The notes below the pieces were generated by a model. The model ran no database searches. It had not been told where the DNA came from and saw only the letters and a list, made by a program, of their open reading frames with translations. From Acanthosepion lycidas (Eukaryota > Mollusca > Cephalopoda > Sepiida > Sepiidae): 64,000 bases of DNA. Below, in pieces: positions 1 through 11,001 of this stretch. Location of the stretch: assembly GCA_963932145.1 (NCBI GenBank), contig CAWVQA010000059.1:1-64000 (forward strand), read 5' to 3'. A program made the translations under genes and the position numbers. Every line of letters begins with the position of its first letter. Within the stretch, counting starts at the first letter, position 1.

Positions 1-22
1 GCTATGTAATTAAAAGTTGTGT

Positions 23-33
23 AAAACATAAAA
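23..33 (-). other. Match to the yeast ARS core consensus in each monomer
   Basis: The + strand aaaacataaaa (23-33) read on the minus strand is ttttatgtttt, which fits the budding-yeast ARS core WTTTAYRTTTW at all 11 positions. It occurs in almost every monomer. In animals and plants this consensus does not define origins, and an AT-rich sequence is expected to match by chance, so I record the match without claiming an origin. Confidence 0.3.
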
Positions 34-72
34 TCTTAAATAAAACTTTGTCAAAACTTCTGAAACTAGTTA

Positions 73-96
73 AAATCAATAAGTTTTGATTGATTT
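73..96. other. Inverted repeat in monomer (8-bp arms, 8-bp spacer)
   Basis: Arms aaatcaat (73-80) and attgattt (89-96) are perfect reverse complements around the spacer aagttttg. Nearly every monomer keeps this element. The exceptions seen are mostly single-base changes in the spacer or arm edges, such as aagttgtg near 12328, 17518, 34122, 41174 and 60031, aagatttg near 12535, 17722 and 60238, and a 1-bp deletion near 26648. It could form a small hairpin or bind a dimeric protein. Function is inference. An AT-rich sequence gives short dyads easily, so conservation is the only argument, and homogenisation alone can also produce it. Confidence 0.6.
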
Positions 97-1453
97 CATA
101 TCGATTTTCAATAATTTCATTGTTTTTCTAATGTTTTCAAACAGTTATTGATATTTACAAACTAGCGTTGAAAAAGTAGTGAAAAAAGCTAGATTTTGCA
201 TGTAAATCGCTATGTAATTAAAAGTTGTGTAAAACATAAAATCTTAAATAAAACTTTGTCAAAACTTCTGAAACAAGTTAAAATCAATAAGTTTTGATTG
301 ATTTCATATCGATTTTCAATAATTTCTTTGTTTTTCTAATGTTTTCAAACAGTTATTGATATTTAAAAACTAGCGTTAAAAAGTAGTCAAAACAGCTAGA
401 TTTTGCATGTAAATCGCTATGTAATTAAAAGTTGTGTAAAACATAAAATCTTAAATAAAACTTTGTGAAAACTTCTGAAACTAGTTAAAATCAATAAGTT
501 TTGATTGATTTCACATCGATTTTCAATAATTTCATTGTTTTTCTAATGTTTTCAAACAGTTATTGATATTTACAAACTAGCGTTGAAAAAGTAGTGAAAA
601 AAGCTAGATTTTGCATGTAAATCGCAATGTAATTAAAAGTTGTGTAAAACATAAAATCTTAAATAAAACTTTGTGAAAACTTCTGAAACTAGTTAAAATC
701 AATAAGTTTTGATTGATTTCATATCGATTTTCAATAATTTCATTGTTTTTCTAATGTTTTCAAACAGTTATTGATATTTACAAACTAGCGTTGAAAAAGT
801 AGTGAAAAAAGCTAGATTTTGCATGTAAATCGCTATGTAATTAAAAGTTGTGTAAAACATAAAATCTTAAATAAAACTTTGTGAAAACTTCTGAAACTAG
901 TTAAAATCAATAAGTTTTGATTGATTTCACATCGATTTTCAATAATTTCATTGTTTTTCTAATGTTTTCAAACAGTTATTGATATTTACAAACTAGCGTT
1001 AAAAAGTAGTCAAAACAGCTAGATTTTGCATGTAAATCGCTATGTAATTAAAAGTTGTGTAAAACATAAAATCTTAAATATAACTTTGTCAAAACTTCTG
1101 AAACTAGTTAAAATCAATAAGTTTTGATTGATTTCATATCGATTTTCAATAATTTCATTGTTTTTCTAATGTTTTCAAACAGTTATTGATATTTACAAAC
1201 TAGCGTTAAAAAGTAGTCAAAACAGCTAGATTTTGCATGTAAATCGCTATGTAATTAAAAGTTGTGTAAAACATAAAATCTTAAATATAACTTTGTCAAA
1301 ACTTCTGAAATTAGTTAAAATCAATAAGTTTTGATTGATTTCATATCGATTTTCAATAATTTCATTGTTTTTCTAATGTTTTCAAACAGTTATTGATATT
1401 TACAAACTAGCGTTGAAAAAGTAGTGAAAAAAGCTAGATTTTGCATGTAAATC

Positions 1454-3114
1454 GCTATGTAATTAAAAGTTGTGTAAAACATAAAATCTTAAATAAAACT
1501 TTGTGAAAACTTCTGAAACTAGTTAAAATCAATAAGTTTTGATTGATTTCATATCGATTTTCAATAATTTCATTGTTTTTCTAATGTTTTCAAAGAGTTA
1601 TTGATATTTACAATCTAGCGTTGAAAAAGTAGTGAAAAAAGCTAGATTTTGCATGTAAATCGCTATGTAATTAAAAGTTGTGTAAAACATAAAATCTTAA
1701 ATATAACTTTGTCAAAACTTCTGAAATTAGTTAAAATCAATAAGTTTTGATTGATTTCATATCGATTTTCAATAAATTCATTGTTTTTCTAATGTTTTCA
1801 AAGAGTTATTGATATTTACAAACTAGCGTTGAAAAAGTAGTGAAAAAAGCTAGATTTTGCATGTAAATCGATATGTAATTAAAAGTTGTGTAAAACATAA
1901 AATCTTAAATAAAACTTTGTGAAAACTTCTGAAACTAGTTAAAATCAATAAGTTTTGATTGATTTCATATCGATTTTCAATAATTTCATTGTTTTTCTAA
2001 TGTTTTCAAAGAGTTATTGATATTTACAATCTAGCGTTGAAAAAGTAGTGAAAAAAGCTAGATTTTGCATGTAAATCGCTATGTAATTAAAAGTTGTGTA
2101 AAACATAAAATCTTAAATATAACTTTGTCAAAACTTCTGAAACTAGTTAAAATCAATAAGTTTTGATTGATTTCATATCGATTTTCAATAGTTTCATTGT
2201 TTTTCTAATGTTTTCAAAGAGTTATTGATATTTACAATCTAGCGTTGAAAAAGTAGTGAAAAAAGCTAGATTTTGCTTGTAAATCGCTATGTAATTAAAA
2301 GTTGTGTAAAACATAAAATCTTAAATATAACTTTGTCAAAACTTCTGAAACTAGTTAAAATCAATAAGTTTTGATTGATTTCATATCGATTTTCAATAAT
2401 TTCATTGTTTTTCTAATGTTTTCAAACAGTTATTGATATTTACAAACTAGCGTTGAAAAAGTAGTGAAAAAAGCTAGATTTTGCATGTAAATCGCTATGT
2501 AATTAAAAGTCGTGTAAAACATAAAATCTTAAATAAAACTTTGTGAAAACTTCTGAAACTAGTTAAAATCAATAAGTTTTGATTGATTTCACATCGATTT
2601 TCAATAATTTCATTGTTTTTCTAATGTTTTCAAACAGTTATTGATATTTACAAACTAGCGTTAAAAAGTAGTCAAAACAGCTAGATTTTGCATGTAAATC
2701 GCTATGTAATTAAAAGTTGTGTAAAACATAAAATCTTAAATAAAACTTTGTGAAAACTTCTGAAACTAGTTAAAATCAATAAGTTTTGATTGATTTCACA
2801 TCGATTTTCAATAATTTCATTGTTTTTCTAATGTTTTCAAACAGTTATTGATATTTACAAACTAGCGTTAAAAAGTAGTGAAAAAAGCTAGATTTTGCAT
2901 GTAAATCGCTATGTAATTAAAAGTTGTGTAAAACATAAAATCTTAAATAAAACTTTGTGAAAACTTCTGAAACTAGTTAAAATCAATAAGTTTTGATTGA
3001 TTTCACATCGATTTTCAATAATTTCATTGTTTTTCTAATGTTTTCAAACAGTTATTGATATTTACAAACTAGCGTTAAAAAGTAGTCAAAACAGCTAGAT
3101 TTTGCATGTAAATC
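1454..3114 (+). repeat. 8-monomer duplication, copy 1 (1661 bp)
   Basis: This unit is followed directly by a second copy at 3115. Marker monomers repeat at a fixed offset of 1661 bp: gatatg at 1870 and 3531, aatagtttc near 2189 and 3850, cgtgtaaaac at 2511 and 4172. The order of subfamilies agrees over seven monomers. The last monomer of the unit (2908-3114) differs from its counterpart (4569-4775) at positions 133, 142, 181 and 186. Private changes such as aataaattc near 1773 and gcttgtaaatc near 2276 occur only in this copy. Confidence 0.88.
1612..1648. other. Subfamily-specific dyad aatctagc...gctagatt
   Basis: In monomers carrying T at position 161, the arms aatctagc (1612-1619 here) and gctagatt (1641-1648) are perfect 8-bp reverse complements 21 bp apart. 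In the commoner A161 form only the inner 5 bp (ctagc/gctag) pair. T161 usually travels with G142 (caaagag) and the 208-bp form, which marks one monomer subfamily. G142 with A161 also occurs, for example near 7000, 13850, 15100, 23395, 34390, 58440 and 63000, and is most simply explained by exchange between subfamilies. Confidence 0.6.
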
Positions 3115-4775
3115 GCTATGTAATTAAAAGTTGTGTAAAACATAAAATCTTAAATAAAACTTTGTCAAAACTTCTGAAACTAGTTGAAATCAATAAGTTT
3201 TGATTGATTTCATATCGATTTTCAATAATTTCATTGTTTTTCTAATGTTTTCAAAAAGTTATTGATATTTACAATCTAGCGTTGAAAAAGTAGTGAAAAA
3301 AGCTAGATTTTGCATGTAAATCGCTATGTAATTAAAAGTTGTGTAAAACATAAAATCTTAAATATAACTTTGTCAAAACTTCTGAAATTAGTTAAAATCA
3401 ATAAGTTTTGATTGATTTCATATCGATTTTCAATAATTTCATTGTTTTTCTAATGTTTTCAAACAGTTATTGATATTTACAAACTAGCGTTGAAAAAGTA
3501 GTGAAAAAAGCTAGATTTTGCATGTAAATCGATATGTAATTAAAAGTTGTGTAAAACATAAAATCTTAAATAAAACTTTGTGAAAACTTCTGAAACTAGT
3601 TAAAATCAATAAGTTTTGATTGATTTCATATCGATTTTCAATAATTTCATTGTTTTTCTAATGTTTTCAAAGAGTTATTGATATTTACAATCTAGCGTTG
3701 AAAAAGTAGTGAAAAAAGCTAGATTTTGCATGTAAATCGCTATGTAATTAAAAGTTGTGTAAAACCTAAAATCTTAAATATAACTTTGTCAAAACTTCTG
3801 AAACTAGTTAAAATCAATAAGTTTTGATTGATTTCATATCGATTTTCAATAGTTTCATTGTTTTTCTAATGTTTTCAAAGAGTTTTTGATATTTACAATC
3901 TAGCGTTGAAAAAGTAGTGAAAAAAGCTAGATTTTGCATGTAAATCGCTATGTAATTAAAAGTTGTGTAAAACATAAAATCTTAAATATAACTTTGTCAA
4001 AACTTCTGAAACTAGTTAAAATCAATAAGTTTTGATTGATTTCATATCGATTTTCAATAATTTCATTGTTTTTCTAATGTTTTCAAACAGTTATTGATAT
4101 TTACAAACTAGCGTTGAAAAAGTAGTGAAAAAAGCTAGATTTTGCATGTAAATCGCTATGTAATTAAAAGTCGTGTAAAACATAAAATCTTAAATAAAAC
4201 TTTGTGAAAACTTCTGAAACTAGTTAAAATCAATAAGTTTTGATTGATTTCACATCGATTTTCAATAATTTCATTGTTTTTCTAATGTTTTCAAACAGTT
4301 ATTGATATTTACAAACTAGCGTTAAAAAGTAGTCAAAACAGCTAGATTTTGCATGTAAATCGCTATGTAATTAAAAGTTGTGTAAAACATAAAATCTTAA
4401 ATAAAACTTTGTGAAAACTTCTGAAACTAGTTAAAATCAATAAGTTTTGATTGATTTCACATCGATTTTCAATAATTTCATTGTTTTTCTAATGTTTTCA
4501 AACAGTTATTGATATTTACAAACTAGCGTTAAAAAGTAGTGAAAAAAGCTAGATTTTGCATGTAAATCGCTATGTAATTAAAAGTTGTGTAAAACATAAA
4601 ATCTTAAATAAAACTTTGTGAAAACTTCTGAAACTAGTTAAAATCAATAAGTTTTGATTGATTTCACATCGATTTTCAATAATTTCATTGTTTTTCTAAT
4701 ATTTTCAAAGAGTTATTGATATTTACAAACTAGCGTTAAAAAGTAGTGAAAAAAGCTAGATTTTGCATGTAAATC
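3115..4775 (+). repeat. 8-monomer duplication, copy 2
   Basis: Second copy of the 1661-bp unit. It carries its own changes: tagttgaaatc near 3183, caaaaag near 3253, acctaaaatc near 3764 and gagtttttgat near 3880. Identity with copy 1 is clear through 4568. The final monomer (4569-4775) belongs to a different subfamily, with aatattttcaaagag and the G-A form at 181/186, so either the duplication ends at 4568 or this monomer was converted later. Confidence 0.85.
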
Positions 4776-6226
4776 GCTATGTAATTAAAAGTTGTGTAAA
4801 ACATAAAATCTTAAATAAAACTTTGTGAAAACTTCTGAAACTAGTTAAAATCAATAAGTTTTGATTGATTTCACATCGATTTTCAATAATTTCATTGTTT
4901 TTCTAATATTTTCAAACAGTTATTGATATTTACAAACTAGCGTTAAAAAGTAGTGAAAAAAGCTAGATTTTGCATGTAAATCGCTATGTAATTAAAAGTT
5001 GTGTAAAACATAAAATCTTAAATAAAACTTTGTGAAAACTTCTGAAACTAGTTAAAATCAATAAGTTTTGATTGATTTCACATCAATTTTCAATAATTTC
5101 ATTGTTTTTCTAATGTTTTCAAAGAGTTATTGATATTTACAATCTAGCGTTGAAAAAGTAGTGAAAAAAGCTAGATTTTGCATGTAAATCGCTATGTAAT
5201 TAAAAGTTGTGTAAAACATAAAATCTTAAATATAACTTTGTTAAAACTTCTGAAACTAGTTAAAATCAATAAGTTTTGATTGATTTCATATCGATTTTCA
5301 ATAATTTCATTGTTTTTCTAATGTTTTCAAAGAGTTATTGATATTTACAATCTAGCGTTGAAAAAGTAGTGAAAAAAGCTAGATTTTGCATGTAAATCGC
5401 TATGTAATTAAAAGTTGTGTAAAACATAAAATATTAAATATAACTTTATCAAAACTTCTGAAACTAGTTAAAATCAATAAGTTTTGATTGATGTCACATC
5501 GATTTTCAATAATTTCATTGTTTTTCTAATGTTTTCAAACAGTTATTGATATTTACAAACTAGCGTTAAAAAGTAGTCAAAACAGCTAGATTTTGCATGT
5601 AAATCGCTATGTAATTAAAAGTTGTGTAAAACATAAAATCTTAAATAAAACTTTCTGAAAACTTCTGAAACTAGTTAAAATCAATAAGTTTTGATTGATT
5701 TCACATCGATTTTCAATAATTTCATTGTTTTTCTAATGTTTTCAAACAGTTATTGATATTTACAAACTAGCGTTAAAAAGTAGTGAAAAAAGCTAGATTT
5801 TGCATGTAAATCGCTATGTAATTAAAAGTTGTGTAAAACATAAAATCTTAAATAAAACTTTGTGAAAACTTCTGAAACTAGTTAAAATCAATAAGTTTTG
5901 ATTGATTTCACATCGATTTTCAATAATTTCATTGTTTTTCTAATATTTTCAAACAGTTATTGATATTTACAAACTAGCGTTAAAAAGTAGTGAAAAAAGC
6001 TAGATTTTGCATGTAAATCGCTATGTAATTAAAAGTTGTGTAAAACATAAAATCTTAAATAAAACTTTGTGAAAACTTCTGAAACTAGTTAAAATCAATA
6101 AGTTTTGATTGATTTCACATCGATTTTCAATAATTTCATTGTTTTTCTAATGTTTTCAAACAGTTATTGATATTTACAAACTAGCGTTAAAAAGTAGTGA
6201 AAAAAGCTAGATTTTGCATGTAAATC
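4776..6226 (+). repeat. Satellite monomers related to 23.4-24.1 kb and 34.4-35.3 kb
   Basis: This stretch mixes monomers with aatattttc (near 4907 and 5944), cacatcaattttc (near 5090), a unique-looking ttgttaaaac (near 5239) and gattgatgtcacatc (near 5491). The ttgttaaaac monomer recurs near 23917 and 34916. The gatgtcacatc monomer follows it by 250 bp both here and at 35167, so the segment is a partial relative of 34.4-35.3 kb. It also carries aaatattaaatataactttatc near 5431. Confidence 0.8.
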
Positions 6227-7679
6227 GCTATGTAATTAAAAGTTGTGTAAAACATAAAATCTTAAATATAACTTTGTGAAAACTTCTGAAACTAGTTAAA
6301 ATCAATAAGTTTTGATTGATTTCATATCGATTTTCAATAATTTCATTGTTTTTCTAATGTTTTCAAACAGTTATTGATATTTACAAACTAGCGTTAAAAC
6401 TTAGTCAAAACAGCTAGATTTTGCATGTAAATCGCTATGTAATTAAAAGTTGTGTAAAACATAAAATCTTAAATATAACTTTGTCAAAACTTCTGAAATT
6501 AGTTAAAATCAATAAGTTTTGATTGATTTCATATCGATTTTCAATAATTTCATTGTTTTTCTAATGTTTTCAAACAGTTATTGATATTTACAAACTAGCG
6601 TTGAAAAAGTAGTGAAAAAAGCTAGATTTTGCATGTAAATCGCTATGTAATTAAAAGTTGTGTAAAACATAAAATCTTAAATAAAACTTTGTGAAAACTT
6701 CTGAAACTAGTTAAAATCAATAAGTTTTGATTGATTTCATATCGATTTTCAATAATTTCATTGTTTTTCTAATGTTTTCAAAGAGTTATTGATATTTACA
6801 ATCTAGCGTTGAAAAAGTAGTGAAAAAAGCTAGATTTTGCATGTAAATCGCTATGTAATTAAAAGTTGTGTAAAACATAAAATCTTAAATATAACTTTGT
6901 CAAAACTTCTGAAACTAGTTAAAATCAATAAGTTTTGATTGATTTCATATCGATTTTCAATAATTTCATTGTTTTTCTAATGTTTTCAAAGAGTTATTGA
7001 TATTTACAAACTAGCGTTAAAAAGTAGTGAAAAAAGCTGGATTTTGCATGTAAATCGCTATGTAATTAAAAGTTGTGTAAAACATAAAATCTTAAATATA
7101 ACTTTGTCAAAACTTCTGAAACTAGTTAAAATCAATAAGTTTTGATTGATTTCATATCGATTTTCAATAATTTCATTGTTTTTCTAATGTTTTCAAACAG
7201 TTATTGATATTTACAAACTAGCGTTGAAAAAGTAGTGAAAAAAGCTAGATTTTGCATGTAAATCGCTATGTAATTAAAAGTTGTGTAAAACATAAAATCT
7301 TAAATAAAACTTTGTGAAAACTTCTGAAACTAGTTAAAATCAATAAGTTTTGATTGATTTCACATCGATTTTCAATAATTTCATTGTTTTTCTAATGTTT
7401 TCAAACAGTTATTGATATTTACAAACTAGCCTTAAAAAGTAGTCAAACCAGCTAGATTTTGCATGTAAATCGCTATGTAATTAAAAGTTGTGTAAAACAT
7501 AAAATCTTAAATATAACTTTGTCAAAACTTCTGAAACTAGTTAAAATCAATAAGTTTTGATTGATTTCATATCGATTTTCAATAATTTCATTGTTTTTCT
7601 AATGTTTTCAAACAGTTATTGATATTTACAAACTAGCGTTGAAAAAGTAGTGAAAAAAGCTAGATTTTGCACGTAAATC
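6227..7679 (+). repeat. 7-monomer block shared with the long HOR
   Basis: This block matches 13076-14528 at a constant offset of 6849 bp. The markers are gttaaaacttagtc (6401 and 13250), the aaattag monomer after it, agctggattttg (7036 and 13885) and tagccttaaaaag (near 7429 and 14278). It corresponds to the last seven monomers of the 17 shared by long-HOR copies A, B and C. Small differences exist, such as a G at position 52 in the first monomer and caaaccag near 7445. Confidence 0.85.
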
Positions 7680-10600
7680 GCTATGTAATTAAAAGTTGTG
7701 TAAAACATAAAATCTTAAATAAAACTTTGTGAAAACTTCTGAAACTAGTTAAAATCAATAAGTTTTGATTGATTTCACATCGATTTTCAATAATTTCATT
7801 GTTTTTCTAATGTTTTCAAACAGTTATTGATATTTACAAACTAGCGTTAAAAAGTAGTCAAAACAGCTAGATTTTGCATGTAAATCGCTATGTAATTAAA
7901 AGTTGTGTAAAACATAAAATCTTAAATATAACTTTGTCAAAACTTCTGAAACTAGTTAAAATCAATAAGTTTTGATTGATTTCATATCGATTTTCAATAA
8001 TTTCATTGTTTTTCTAATGTTTTCAAACAGTTATTGATATTTACAAACTAGCGTTAAAAAGTAGTCAAAACAGCTAGATTTTGCATGTAAATCGCTATGT
8101 AATTAAAAGTTGTGTAAAACATAAAATCTTAAATATAACTTTGTCAAAACTTCTGAAATTAGTTAAAATCAATAAGTTTTGATTGATTTCATATCGATTT
8201 TCAATAATTTCATTGTTTTTCTAATGTTTTCAAACAGTTATTGATATTTACAAACTAGCGTTGAAAAAGTAGTGAAAAAAGCTAGATTTTGCATGTAAAT
8301 CGCTATGTAATTAAAAGTTGTGTAAAACATAAAATCTTAAATAAAACTTTGTGAAAACTTCTGAAACTAGTTAAAATCAATAAGTTTTGATTGATTTCAT
8401 ATCGATTTTCAATAATTTCATTGTTTTTCTAATGTTTTCAAAGAGTTATTGATATTTACAATCTAGCGTTGAAAAAGTAGTGAAAAAAGCTAGATTTTGC
8501 ATGTAAATCGCTATGTAATTAAAAGTTGTGTAAAACATAAAATCTTAAATATAACTTTGTCAAAACTTCTGAAATTAGTTAAAATCAATAAGTTTTGATT
8601 GATTTCATATCGATTTTCAATAATTTCATTGTTTTTCTAATGTTTTCAAACAGTTATTGATATTTACAAACTAGCGTTGAAAAAGTAGTGAAAAAAGCTA
8701 GATTTTGCATGTAAATCGATATGTAATTAAAAGTTGTGTAAAACATAAAATCTTAAATAAAACTTTGTGAAAACTTCTGAAACTAGTTAAAATCAATAAG
8801 TTTTGATTGATTTCATATCGATTTTCAATAATTTCATTGTTTTTCTAATGTTTTCAAAGAGTTATTGATATTTACAATCTAGCGTTGAAAAAGTAGTGAA
8901 AAAAGCTAGATTTTGCATGTAAATCGCTATGTAATTAAAAGTTGTGTAAAACATAAAATCTTAAATAAAACTTTGTGAAAACTTCTGAAACTAGTTAAAA
9001 TCAATAAGTTTTGATTGATTTCATATCGATTTTCAATAGTTTCATTGTTTTTCTAATGTTTTCAAAGAGTTATTGATATTTACAATCTAGCGTTGAAAAA
9101 GTAGTGAAAAAAGCTAGATTTTGCATGTAAATCGCTATGTAATTAAAAGTTGTGTAAAACATAAAATCTTAAATATAACTTTGTCAAAACTTCTGAAACT
9201 AGTTAAAATCAATAAGTTTTGATTGATTTCATATCGATTTTCAATAATTTCATTGTTTTTCTAATGTTTTCAAACAGTTATTGATATTTACAAACTAGCG
9301 TTGAAAAAGTAGTGAAAAAAGCTAGATTTTGCATGTAAATCGCTATGTAATTAAAAGTTGTGTAAAACATAAAATCTTAAATATAACTTTGTCAAAACTT
9401 CTGAAACTAGTTAAAATCAATAAGTTTTGATAGATTTCATAACGATTTTCAATAATTTCATTGTTTTTCTAATGTTTTCAAACAGTTATTGATATTTACA
9501 AACTAGCGTTGAAAAAGTAGTGAAAAAAGCTAGATTTTGCATGTAAATCGCTATGTAATTAAAAGTTGTGTAAAACATAAAATCTTAAATAAAACTTTGT
9601 GAAAACTTCTGAAACTAGATAAAATCAATAAGTTTTGATTGATTTCACATCGATTTTCAATAATTTCATTGTTTTTCTAATGTTTTCAAACAGTTATTGA
9701 TATTTACAAACGAGCCTTAAAAAGTAGTCAAAACAGCTAGATTTTGCATGTAAATCGCTATGTAATTAAAAGTTGTGTAAAACATAATATCTTAAATATA
9801 ACTTTGTCAAAACTTCTGAAACTAGTTAAAATCAATAAGTTTTGATTGATTTCATATCGATTTTCAATAATTTCATTGTTTTTCTAATGTTTTCAAACAG
9901 TTATTGATATTTACAAACTAGCGTTGAAAAAGTAGTGAAAAAAGCTAGATTTTGCATGTAAATCGCTATGTAATTAAAAGTTGTGTAAAACATAAAATCT
10001 TAAATAAAACTCTGTCAAAACTTCTGAAACTAGTTAAAATCAATAAGTTTTGATTGATTTCATATCGATTTTCAATAATTTCATTGTTTTTCTAATGTTT
10101 TCAAACAGTTATTGATATTTACAAACTAGCGTTGAAAAAGTAGTGAAAAAAGCTAGATTTTGCATGTAAATCGCTATGTAATTAAAAGTTGTGTAAAACA
10201 TAAAATCTTAAATAAAACTTTGTGAAAACTTCTGAAACTAGTTAAAATCAATAAGTTTTGATTGATTTCACATCGATTTTCAATAATTTCATTGTTTTTC
10301 TAATGTTTTCAAACAGTTATTGATATTTACAAACTAGCGTTAAAAAGTAGTCAAAACAGCTAGATTTTGCATGTAAATCGCTATGTAATTAAAAGTTGTG
10401 TAAAACATAAAATCTTAAATATAACTTTGTCAAAACTTCTGAAACTAGTTAAAATCAATAAGTTTTGATTGATTTCATATCGATTTTCAATAATTTCATT
10501 GTTTTTCTAATGTTTTCAAACAGTTATTGATATTTACAAACTAGCGTTAAAAAGTAGTCAAAACAGCTAGATTTTGCATGTAAATCGCTATGTAATTAAA

Positions 10601-11001
10601 AGTTGTGTAAAACATAAAATCTTAAATATAACTTTGTCAAAACTTCTGAAATTAGTTAAAATCAATAAGTTTTGATTGATTTCATATCGATTTTCAATAA
10701 TTTCATTGTTTTTCTAATGTTTTCAAACAGTTATTGATATTTACAAACTAGCGTTGAAAAAGTAGTGAAAAAAGCTAGATTTTGCATGTAAATCGCTATG
10801 TAATTAAAAGTTGTGTAAAACATAAAATCTTAAATAAAACTTTGTGAAAACTTCTGAAACTAGTTAAAATCAATAAGTTTTGATTGATGTCACATCGATT
10901 TTCAATAATTTCATTGTTTTTCTAATGTTTTCAAACAGTTATTGATATTTACAAACTAGCGTTAAAAAGTAGTCAAAACAGCTAGATTTTGCATGTAAAT
11001 C
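7680..11001 (+). repeat. Mosaic of 16 monomers left of the long HOR
   Basis: It contains a gatatg monomer (8718) flanked by the same neighbours as at 3531, with an offset of 5187 bp that holds for about five monomers. Later monomers carry several private mutations: gatagatttcataacg near 9428, tagataaaatc near 9618, acaaacgagcctt near 9707, cataatatc near 9783 and aaaactctgtc near 10010. The last monomer has gattgatgtcacatc (near 10886). No clean HOR is visible here. Confidence 0.85.

Larger units (their letters stand above)
1..208 (+). repeat. Reference satellite monomer (first complete copy)
   Basis: I use this copy as the coordinate system. Positions 1-75 are rich in A-tracts (taaaa at 11, 22, 41 and 71). 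Positions 84-137 are rich in T-tracts. Positions 139-170 are mixed, 171-187 form a second A-rich stretch, and 188-208 read gctagattttgcatgtaaatc. Three CpGs occur: 102-103 inside ATCGAT, 166-167 in tagcgtt, and at the monomer junction (208 to the next base 1). Diagnostic variable sites are 43, 52, 66, 99, 114, 133, 142, 161, 167, the indel at 170, 181 and 186. The phase chosen (start at gctatg) is arbitrary. Confidence 0.97.
1..1453 (+). repeat. Seven satellite monomers, left edge of window
   Basis: Monomers start at 1, 209, 416, 624, 832, 1039 and 1246, with lengths 208, 207, 208, 208, 207, 207 and 208. The second has gatatttaaaaac in place of gatatttacaaac near 360 and ttctttg near 323. The fourth begins gcaatg. 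No unit longer than the monomer is evident in this stretch. The array continues beyond the left edge. Confidence 0.9.

Noticed and set aside
193..206. Octamer-type (POU) site in gattttgcatgtaa
   Set aside because: It only resembles ATTTGCAT with a mismatch, and AT-rich repeats match such short motifs by chance.
1..208. CENP-B box
   Set aside because: The mammalian 17-bp box needs a GC-rich core (TTCG....A..CGGG); nothing similar is in the monomer.
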